This document shows positions 33,601-45,200 of a DNA stretch of 64,000 nt, piece after piece (positions within the stretch are counted from its first letter, which is position 1; each line of letters starts with the position of its first letter). The DNA is from Pisaster brevispinus (Eukaryota > Echinodermata > Asteroidea > Forcipulatida > Asteriidae), in assembly GCA_023634235.1 (NCBI GenBank), contig JAMKCF010000016.1, positions 8,107,366 through 8,171,365 on the forward strand, read 5' to 3'. The position numbers were made by a program, and so were the translations under genes. Below the pieces are notes generated by a model. The model made no database searches. It was not told the DNA's origin and saw nothing but the letters and a program-made list of their open reading frames with translations.

Positions 33601-36600
33601 TCTTTATTTTTCTTCTTTTTAGGGGGGGGGGGGGGGGCTTACGCAAGAATCTGGAAAAGATCAAAACTATTTTTTAAAGACTAGCAATAATCATTCAAAA
33701 ATGATTTCCCCTTATACAAATCACGATTCCTTGGTTAATGCAATTTATGGTTGACTAACCACAAAAGGCGTATAAATCTTTGATCGGGAGTACAACCAGG
33801 AGTACAACCATTGTCCACGTGGGTACGACGTACACAACCTAACAACATAAAACAACAGGAGTCGAAATATGGTGGTTCAAATCCCACCAGAGACGTCTAA
33901 ACACTCATGAAACGGTGGAGCGAGCCAATACATTTACAAAAGTATCAACGCTCTGTGTATAGTAAATGAACTAGAGATGTTTTGTTTTCACACACACCAG
34001 GCCTACCACTTGGGATTGTATGGCGTGAGGTACGTGTGGATAATCAACAGCTACAACAGCGTTGATTGGTGGAAGAACGTCACGTGGCTGGGATGTACCG
34101 AGGAGGAGATGCACAAAGTTGTTGATAATTACATCGGTGCGGTGGTCCTTGGTTCACGTACCGACAGTAACAAGACAGTTTCCGGATTGGTAAGACGAAC
34201 AGCGACATAATGCGAAACAAAATAGCAAAGCTCATAACAACTTTGGGTTGCCAAAACAATTTACCAGTGAGCCTATGGGCGACCGACCTGACCTGAGTGA
34301 GCCAAAGTGGTGATGTTGTTTGGGCGGGTTAGGACTGATTTACCGCTTACTTTTCATGGACAAAAATTTTTAATTTGTTTTGCTCTCCAGGTCCATGTAT
34401 CTTGAATCAGTGATCCGCATATTGTTGAATGCATGCTTCCAGTAACCAATACATAATTATCCTTTTCCTCTTTCAATTTTACATAATTGAAAATTAATTG
34501 GTTTTAGAGAGTATATTGGTAACGATGATGCCTATTGCTGCTTAAAACCCCCAGGGACAGGTTCAATCAGAAATGTACTGTGGTTTTGTTTTTTACTTTT
34601 TCATTCTTTTATTATCAATATTCCTTTTTTAATACAAAAATTAGTGAAGTTGACTTGTATTCGGCCTGCAACTGTTGACAACAAATGCCCTTCTCAAGCT
34701 TTTCAATGTTCAGGTCTATAAATATGTTCATCTAATTAAGCTGACAGACTAATTACTCTAATTAACTTGTGTTTGGCTATTACATGACAAACCATAGATA
34801 TAATGTCGGCTAGAAAAATTGGAGTTAGTAGTACTTTCTAAGTTGCTCCTTTGAACTGATGTGAATGTAGTAGAAAAGGACAACCTGGAAAGATAGGTTT
34901 AACTAATAATTTTTGGGAGGGTAATGCACGTATTGGTGGTTTTCCTGAGACAGCTACAGTACACGTGCTTGCTTACCCGAGGGGGGGGGGGGGGGGTGGG
35001 GATGAGCGCAAGGCGTGCCGTATGCGTACTCCGGTGTCGAGTACAGTGTATCTGTATATAGGTTGTTACGATGCCGTCTGGCAGTGGCTCTAGCCCTACA
35101 CCAGTGGCTATTGCACACCCTCCCCCTGTTTTTGTATGAGATATCGTCTACCATCACAAGGCCGGACGGCTACTTCAAGGTGAGGGCTACACTTAACTGT
35201 CGACCCAAATCAACTGTCACCACGGGTACGATTGCCACCTACTTCTGGTGCACTGAAACAGGGTTACCCCCTTCAGTGTCCGTAAGGATGTAGGCACGGG
35301 TATCATCCACTAGGAGCATGGCTGGTAGAGCAGAATGCACTACCTTCTCAACTTTTTACTAAGCAATTATGGTTGAGTGCCTTGCTCAAGGGCACATTAG
35401 TGTCATGACCGGGATTTTTATTCGAGCCCATACTCCGCTGCTGACAACACCAGAGCTTGGGTTCAGTGAACTAGACCGCTCGGCCACGACACACCCTTCA
35501 CTATCTCTATGAATATTGAATCGGAATAGTTTTGAATGCGGGATCACATTAAGCTATGTGTATATCATTTACCTATCTCAGTCTAGTTGAAAACTGACTG
35601 GCTTCTTTACAGAGAGCGTTTGGTTACGATGCCGTCTGGGCAGTGACTCTAGGCAGTGGCTCGAACCCTACGCCGGTGGCTCTTGCCCTTCTTCATCTCC
35701 ATGAATCAGAATATTTTGAATGTGTGCTTCCAATAAAACAATCATGTTCTTTCTCAGTTTAATATAAATTGAAAAGTGGCTTGTTTTTTTTTTACAGACA
35801 GCAAATGGTTACGAGGGTGCCTATGTTGCTTATACACAAGGCGTGCCGTACTCCGGTGTCGAGTATGGATCGTTTGGTTACGACGCCGTCTGGGCAGTGG
35901 CTCTAGCCCTACACCGCGTGGCACAGCAACTGCAAGCAGAAAACGCCTCTTTGAGGATCGAGGATTTCGACTACAGCAATGCCAACCACCTGAGGGATAG
36001 ATTTGTCATGACGCTATCGGAGCTGGTGTTTGAAGGAATAACGGTCAGCTCCCCTATACAACAGATTTCCAACCATCATAAAGTTAAACCAATGATCAAT
36101 TGTAAATCAAGTTTCCACTGTTACTACACGTTTTTATCGGGCCAAAGGTGGTCCTGAAAACATCCCAACTCCTTTGGAGTATGCAGCTCCGGTGGCCAAA
36201 TTAACGCACACAAACATTTAGTTGATCCTGGGACAAACTCTTACCCCATGTGGATACCTAATGACAAGTTCTTGCGAAGTCATCATTTAAATACGTTGCC
36301 CATCGATAAAAAACAATTCAGTTTTACAGCATCACTCATCTTCCAAATAATAGTAATAAATAATAATTATTGGTTCTGATACAGCGTGCATATCCTAGTA
36401 GCTAGATCAAAGCGCTTTACCACATTAATTCCCCTGTTCGTCGGGACTAATTTAAGACCACTCCTGTAACTTGTTCAACTCCCTGGGGAGCGCACAGCTT
36501 TAATTAAGCTGCTAAAAATTTAAGCAGCTTGGGGCTGTGTGCTCCTCAAGAGCACACAGCGCCAAGGGGTCAATCCAACACAATGCTGTCTCAGCCTTCT

Positions 36601-39600
36601 CAGGTTCCCTTTTGTACACCTGGCTTAGGAGAAGCAATTATTGGTCAGTGCCTTGCTCAAGGGCAAAAGTTTCATGACCAGGAATCGAACCCATACTCCA
36701 GTAGCACTTGAGTATAGAGTGAAAGGTTTGGTAGTTTATTGGCAGTCCTCTATTTCATATAACGAAAGGTGCTGAATAATTAGATCACAAAAATGACAAC
36801 AAAATTGTATGACCAATTGTAACAAGGCACAACAACAACGCAATGTTTTTTTCATGTGTGGAGATTGCAGTATTGTAAAAACTACTTCGTGTTGAAAACG
36901 TTATACATGTAATAACAATAATATGTTTTTGTTGTTTTTATAGGGGTTGGTATTGTTTGACGTTTCTGGAAATCGCCTTTCGCCTTATAAAATCGAACAA
37001 CTCATAGGTAACACTTGTGTTCTATGTTTTTGCACGTTTTTCTCACATAAATATGAAAAATTACGTATCGTTGGGAAAGAGAGTTTGATATAAAGACAGG
37101 GAAAATATAGCCAAAAAATGCCCTTTTTCAAAAGCAAGGGTGATTTGATAGGAAAGTGGTGTGAAACTATACATACTGCCTTTGCCATTGTCTTGCAACT
37201 TGCAGCATCGCCAGTATTGAACAAAAAAAACTTTGGTGAAGTCCTGAAGGCAACCGGTGAGGTACACTATTTTGCCCCTCTGCCTCCCTGCATTCTTGAC
37301 AGCAGAGAGCCGGTCGCAGCCGGGTGACCTCAACTTGACGTCATGGCTACTGCGGCAACTCCTGCTAATATTGGTCGGATTTCGGTTTGGTACAAGAATT
37401 TGATTGACCCATAAGAAAAACGTATATTACTGAAATGAAACGGCATCCAATTAGTGCCACGTTTTGTTTTTCTTTCATGTGGAAGTCTTTCTTTCACAGT
37501 GATAGTGAACAAACCCTGCCACATAAAAGACAAACACTACCACGTGAACGAAAAACACCACCACTCGAAAAAGAAACACTACCACGAGAGAGAAACACTA
37601 TCACGTGTGGAAGAGAAGAGAAACACGACCAGTGTAAAGAAACACCGCAGTGAAAGAAACTACCGCGTAAAAAAGAAACACTACCACATGAGAGAGAAAA
37701 ACACTACTAATGTGAAGTAGAAACACTACCACGTAAAAGAGAAATACTACCACTCTGAAAGAAAAACACTACCATTCTGAAAGACAAACACTCAAACATA
37801 AAATAGAAACAACACCACTCTGAAAGAGAAACACTACCGCGTGAAAGGGAAACGCAGTGTGGTAATAATAGGTTTCCGTAGAATGCACCCTCTAAACTAA
37901 TACTCCATCTCCACATATTGAATAGTTCAAAGTCAAGTGTTATTTTTGTTTATCTCTATACGTTTTTTTATTTTGATTAACAGATATAATATTGTTTGTT
38001 TTTTAGGTTCTAGATTTGAAAACAAATTAGCATTTTCTTTCTTCTTTCGAAGTACATTAATTTGAATCAAGAGCTATCTAGTTTTGAAAGATTTTCATAC
38101 TTGCCTGTGAACATTGAAACAGGTGTAATAGTTCAGTATGTCTACACAATTTCCTGTCAAGCTCGTACTTAAGAAAAAGTACAATTACATGTACTGAACA
38201 CAAATTTCCCCCAAGGAAACTGTCTGGTACATTCTTACAAGTTTTTATGCTGTCAAGTAAACATGTTGTTATTCTATAATTATAGTGTCCGACGGCGAAC
38301 AGTGTTACATTGTCTTAATTTCTCTAAGGTACTTACACCCTTGACTATTGCAATTGTTGAGACAGCGTCTGCATTGTAAACTTTCCAACGGCATTTGGTG
38401 TTTTTTCTTCTTTTGGCGGCTTGAAAAAAAAAATCCCTTATAATTATTAAAGGGGCACACCGGATTCGTTGGGCTATTTGGGCTACAAAATAGGCTAAAG
38501 TATGACTCCAAAGGTCTTCAAGGAATGGAGAAGAACGGTTCCTAAAAGAAACCATCAAATTTTGCCGTTTTCGAGTATTTTTCAAAAAACGAAGGTCACG
38601 TGATTTATAAATCACGTGATCTTCGGAGCCGTATAAAAGTCGTATAAAAGTAAATTACTGAACCAAATTCAAATCTGTGTTTTTACAATTATTCATGAGT
38701 ATATGACAAAAAAAGACTATGTATTCAGATTGTTGATACAATTTGTAAATAATGATGAAAAATCGAACGTAAGATTCGCATTCAGAGAGTCCGCGTGGGA
38801 GCTAGCGGAACGCAAACCTTGGGGCATATCCCGTACAGCCGGTGCCGTGTCTCGTGGGGCCAGAGAGACAAACCCCGGGGCATAAACTCCCCAGCTTGCT
38901 GGTCTAGCCGTGAGCTTGGGAACTTGTCGGAGGGGTAGGGAGTCAGACCAACAATTACTGTTTTTTTTACGTGGGTTTTAGTCTGTACCCCTAGCTATTA
39001 TCCCCTAATTATTGTAACGTGTTGCCTGCGCTACACACGCGGGACGACGAGTGGGAATGTTTATCCCATACAGCTGGTTTCAGTGGTCCTTATACGGGAC
39101 GACGTCTTGTGGTCGCGGTGCTGCTTTTGCTGGCTTTCCCTTTGGATTTATCGTGTTTTTTTTTTTTACTTTTTACTTTTCGTTGGACCACATTCTGGGT
39201 GTTTTTCCTTGCGATGTTTTTTGTACCGATCCTTGGATGTCGAAGAAACGTTCTCCATAAGTGCAAGTAATTTCGTCCAGTTCGTCGTACACAGAATACA
39301 GGTTGGGTGCGTTTTCGCGGTCGTAACACTGTTTCAATGGCAAGTTCAACCGAAACAGTTATTGGTTACGACTGCGATCGGACTTTGACTAGGACTGACA
39401 TCCGTTTTTGTCTGTTTTTTATTTACACGTGAATTTGTGGGTACCGAACTTGTGCTTGATGGATATGAAATCCGAATCTTCATGCCTCGCCATTGTTATA
39501 ATTAATACATAAACAGAGCACCAGTCTACTTACAACATTGCGCAACATTGTCACGTAAACTTGACAGTTGCAACGGCTGGAAAAGCGTATAAGCTGACCT

Positions 39601-42222
39601 TTGACCGCGTTTTGTTTTTATCACATTTTTCGTTAATTGCGTGATATTTTGATGATTTTTTTTTACAACCATCTAAAAATTATTGTCTGTCATTCCACAT
39701 CACTAAATTAGATAAACAGAAAGCCGGTGTGCTCCTTTAACATTGTATTCTGCTTCAAATATCATCGGCCACAAGCTGACCGTACATTTTGTACGTTTTG
39801 TTTATGATTTTTTATAATTTGTGTTTTATAATCTCATTAGACTGTACAAGTCTCGCGTGTAATCGAGTATTGGGACTCGTTAAAATGTGCAAGTTTTCTT
39901 TACACGTTAAAGCATATACGTGGGACCTAATTAATGATCCCCCAAACAATGTCTGAAAATGTGCGAGACTTGCACGGTTTTTTTTAAAGGGGGGGGGGCG
40001 GCAAGGAGGGGGAACAGGTTCTGAGAAGGGCACACCCTCTGGTTACGCCACAGTCTATTAATAGTTCATGATAGACAGGACAGTAAAATTATCGAATTAC
40101 TGAATGGAGCAAACAACGAACATGAGTCTAAATTTACCTTTCGCACAAGCTCGTCTTGATGCAGAGTGTTTAATCGGGATGTTTGATGAACAGCATGACA
40201 GACAGGCACACCGGTGTGACCACACTTTTATCGACGATATCAAAACTTTGTTGACTTCGGTCTGTAGAAAAACAAACATTACGGTCAGAACTGTTTTACA
40301 ACGGTGTTCAATGAAGAACAAGTTACCCAGATTTCACTTTGAAAATGGCACATCGACTATAACTATATTTGAGTTACATAGGTGATCATGATGGTTTCCA
40401 CTAAAAACTCTTCATTTTCCCTGACCACACTCCCAGTTTTGTAAACACAGTGTGCCCTCCTCAGTCGTATGGATACCGGTATTTTGTTGCTGCTGCCAGA
40501 AGGGGTATCTCTCCCTCCCACTTCCCGACACAACACAGGCCCAATTTCATTGAGCTGACGAAGCAGAACATGAATTGCACCCTGCTAAAAAAGAAAAGAA
40601 AAAAGTAGGATACCAGTTGCAAATTGAATATATAAAACTTGGTATTTTGGCTAATAACCCTAAATCTTGTCAGCAAAATTGTTTTGTGCTTGGATACTTT
40701 TGTGCTCAAGCAGCTCTATGAAATTGAGCCCCGGTATACAGTTATTGTTACTCCATTTTTTTTTCTGAGCAAAACCTAATTATAAGAATCCTCCCAAACT
40801 CACAGCTCGGGTTTCTATACTCTATAGTATGATGGTTGTGGCCTCGGTAACTCCTCACTAAAGGGTGAATCTACATTTTACAGTATTTGTAGTGTATAAG
40901 ATTATCTGGAACTAGGTGTCAAAGAACACGGTTGGTTGCTCTGTATTACTTGTTTATAATTTCGCACACTTTTTTAATGGACCTTATGCATTGACGTCAT
41001 CCAACCGCCATCTTAGAGGTAAAACGGTGACGAAACAATCGAATCGCAGATTTGAACGCGCGGCGCACAGGATTGGCCAATGAACAACCTCCTTTTGACC
41101 TCTAGGTGAGGGCGCCTTACTGAAATGACGTCATGTGCATAAGGTCTTTGTTGTTTTTGGATGAATTTTTGACAGACGGGGTTGAAGAGACGGTCGGTTT
41201 TTATCTCCATGATAGACCATCTGGCCTACAATGGATGAGAGAGGGCAAGTTTGTATTCACAGGTAAGTTACCACACGTGTGAACACTTGAGTTTCAGGAG
41301 TAACTCTTACCATGCCATTTGGTGAGCTCAATGGGGCATGGTGTAACACCCCCCCCCCATTGTGTCTTTATTGCTTGCTTGGAATATAATAAATTCTTTG
41401 GAGGATTCTAACATGACATAACAATTACAACTAAATATTGAATTTTTGTGACATCACAAAAACAAGGTGTTCGTGTCTCTGTACGATGAATTATGTTAAT
41501 TATTGTTCATGATTCATGTTTCATTATTTAAGGTTCATAGGTCAAAGTTGACGTCACCAGATGCCCCTATTTCTAATACAATCTTAGTTACGACTTTATG
41601 GAACATTATTTTTCACAAGAGGGTGGTGTGTAATTTGAAGACGTCATCATTGATATTATTTAAAATGGCATAGAGTCAAATACTTTCATTTCATACATAG
41701 CAACATTTTCCGTCTTTGATCTTGGCTGCAATTCTCGATACTCACATGTACAACTATCAAGTACACCATTCACTGAATCTAATAACAAAAATTAATAGAA
41801 ATTGATTCTTTATTGAATAATAAATCACTATTAGTTTACGATCAATGAGTCTAATTTATTGTTAATATACTATTAGTTCGCACTCACTGAATCTAATTAA
41901 TTTTTAATAGAAATTGATTCTTTATTGAATAATGAATCACTATTAGTTTCCAATCACTGAATCTAATTTATTTTTTAATAGAAATTGATTCTTTATTGAA
42001 TAATAAATCACTATCAGTTTACACCAGCTATGTTATTGATATTGACATTATTAATTGTATAGTTCTTAGAAGTTTTCAACAGGATCTTAAATTAAGTTGG
42101 ATTCTCATTGCATGTACACTTGACGATGATATCGTTAAAATAGGTCAAGCATAGTGTAAGCTGTCGGATGCATTTTATAAATGGCTAGCTTGATTTTTGG
42201 AAATTGTTTTCCGTACGGAACG

Positions 42223-42254
<32 letters not shown>

Positions 42255-45200
42255 ATAAAAGAATAAACTGTTAAAGATAACAATTTGAACAATTATGCAA
42301 GACAAAAGCACATCACGAAGATGCAAGTCTAAGCCTCTCGTGAATTTGGACTTTTAAACAATTTAGTCAAGTACTATTTCTACCTCTTTGGTGCATCATA
42401 CACTCGGCAAGGAATAAGGAATGGAACACAACAAGTATGTAATCTTTCACTGGAAACCGTTCCGGTACTGGATGTGCTGTATTCTGAAAAAGAAAAAAAA
42501 CCAGTATTACAAATAAACAAAGTCTGACTGAAGGAAAACATATACAATCAAATGAGAAACACATCAGACCTTTCTTCATAACCCATCAAGTCTTAAACTA
42601 ATATCTTATTGAAACTAGTACCATATCAACCATAGCATATTATTCTAAATGCATCAACAAATTTACAATAACTTGTTTTTAGAATTTTCAAAAATGTGTG
42701 TATTTCAACAGAAAGTCTCACAGTATTATACGCACAGTCATAGTTGACGGAACACATTCGTCAAATCTGACAATTTTCTGACACTAGTGGCAGTGCCGAC
42801 AATCTTACCTATTGCCCAATTGCCCGATTCTACCTCCTCCATGATCATACTAAACATTCCTTGGTTTTCAAAACGTCACTACTTGATAGTTTAAGGATAA
42901 ACTTCATAAAAATAACTGTGCATTACATGAGGAACACACAATCATTTTGAAAAGCAATTATGTTGAAACGAAGCTCACCGTTTTATTCACCGTGTCGCGC
43001 CGATAAACACTGCCGTGAGTGCCGGTCTGAAACGCCCTTGGCAAGCTGATGTCACGTCCGTGCATCTCGGTGTGTGGTCAAAACTTAACCAATGTTGGTC
43101 CTTTTCTGCTTGCATTTTACACCAATCACTGAAGCAGGTGAACATCTCAATGAAACTTTAATTTCATATTCACCATTAAGCCATCAAAAGGGCGAAAAGG
43201 GAAACAATTTGACGCCGAACATGGCACAGGTTATGAGGAATTCATGTCTGCAGCGATACGCCATTGACAAGCTTTCGTTAAATAACGTATCACAGTCTTT
43301 TCTTACATAGTGGAGCAGTCAGCAGCAGTATTTTACTCTGGGTTGCCATTCTGTGATTCTTAAAATTCTCAAATTTAATGTATACTAAACATCGGTTCTC
43401 CGAAACAAGTGTAGTAAATGCATATGGCCCTTGTCCCCCTTCTCCGGGTTAATTCTGACCTTGGACTTGCTCCACGCGACAGTATCCGACAAGATTATTT
43501 CCTCAAAAAGTATATTCAGCCCATTCTGTAATCTAAGCCGTAATGAAATTTCCTATATCCGTTTGTGGCAGAGGGTGTCCCCCAAAACTGCTTTAACATA
43601 CTATTTTCCTCTTGTACAGTAGTACATCTAAAGAATCCCAAGATTCCCAGAACACAATGAAGTCACAGTATCGAGCACCAATGTAAATTCTTCACTTGTC
43701 TTGAGGTACATTTCTCTTTTGTACACCCTTGTCTAATGCAAGATTTCCCATCGATCTGTGTAAGAGTATGAATTTGGTATTCTCATTGTGTTTAATCCAG
43801 GTGGCCGCATTCCCAGAGACGGCCCATTGCGAGAGGTTGTGTACCTTGGTATAGAGCCCACCACATTCAGCTTGTTCGCATCGCTCGCCGTGGTAGGGAT
43901 GATCATGACGGTCGTCTTCCTGATCTTCAACATCAGCTGCAGACATAGAAAGTAAAGCATTTTTTTTCAGAAGGGAATGTTTAAATTCAAAACATCCTTT
44001 ATGGTAACGCTGGCATTATAAACTTACTTACGTCTAAATGTAGCCCACTCCTTGAGTTATGCACTGGTCACATACGCAGCTACAGTGCACGTATTCGGTA
44101 ACCGTGTACTGACTCGAAACACTGTAAAGTTAATCAACCTCTGAAGAGTTGCTTACAACTCTGCTGTGAGCCGAGATACCAACCATTAATAAACCCTACA
44201 CCATAATGTAACCTATTATCCGTATACGAACGCAACATGCCTGTTTTGTAGCCCAACCTAAGATGACAGATAACAACGATGAGAGTTAAACCAATTTGAG
44301 GTGTTTAATACGTTTACCCAACCAAACTTACCCTGGGCAAATCAGCTTTTATACAAATTATATAGCTATAGACTAAATGTTCGTTTATACCAAGACTGCA
44401 ATATCCAGCCAGCCAAATATCAAGTTTTAACCTCCAGCTGTGACGTCTTGCTATTGTTCCATCGCTTCATTATTTCGTGCGAAATGATTGAGCGCGACGA
44501 CAATGTAGTATGACGTCACAGGTGGAGGTTAAGTCGCATAATGCCCTCGGTGTACGCTTTATTCGTGGTGTACAAATGGCGCGAACCTCAGGCATTATCC
44601 TTTACATAAATCACAAGGGAGACAGTTTCCCTTGTGGTTTGTAAGTTTATAGAGCGAAAGAATAACGAAACTCATTAGTAACCTTTAACAATAATGTAAA
44701 AAAGACAATCATGTCGACAAACCATAATGTAGCCCAACCATATCAAAATAATGTAACCATTACTTCAATGCAACACTAAAAGTTAACCTACCATTGGATA
44801 AATGTTTTCTCCACGCAGCCTAAAATTAACTGCAGCAAACAAATACCTAAAAATGTATCGAAGACAATTCCATCTTTCACTTCATAAGCTCTTCAGCAAG
44901 ACTCGTTATGTTTTACCCCCCCCCCAAAAAAAAAGAAAAAACATTTTATGCATTCAAAAATTATTGCTATTGTTTTATTATTCAACTGCTCTTATTTTTC
45001 TTAATTCGAGGGTGGTGAAGCTGTCGTGCCCTAACATTAACAACGTGATAGCCGTCGGCTGTTTCATGTGTTACACCGACGTCATCCTGAGCGGGCTCGA
45101 CGGAAATCTTGTTTCAAAAACGACTATGAACTACCTTTGTTTGGTAAGAAAACATAAATCAGTCGTTTGAATCTTTAACTCATTTATGTACTATAGTGAT

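Larger units (their letters stand above)
31879..34000 (+). other. Receptor intron 4
   Basis: Noncoding, 2.1 kb. It contains one copy of an unnamed dispersed element (32150-32700), a hairpin (33480-33563) and a G run near 33622. The rest shows nothing I can name. Confidence 0.7.
37008..41175 (+). other. Receptor intron 7
   Basis: Noncoding, 4.2 kb. It holds a short-unit tandem array (37500-37860), a 1.29-kb TTAA-ended element (38447-39740), MITEs at 39838-39983, 40538-40733 and 40978-41148, and an unassigned 93-codon open frame at 40104-40385. Confidence 0.7.
41263..43800 (+). other. Receptor intron 8
   Basis: Noncoding, 2.5 kb, strong GTAAGT donor. It contains a 71-bp AT-rich tandem repeat (41772-42030) and a 28-base T run (42223-42250). 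From 42300 to 43800 I see nothing specific. Confidence 0.6.

Noticed and set aside
37435..37720. Overlapping Lys/His/Arg-rich frames
   Set aside because: Generated by the 20-24-bp tandem array AAACACTACCACGTG; not protein-like.
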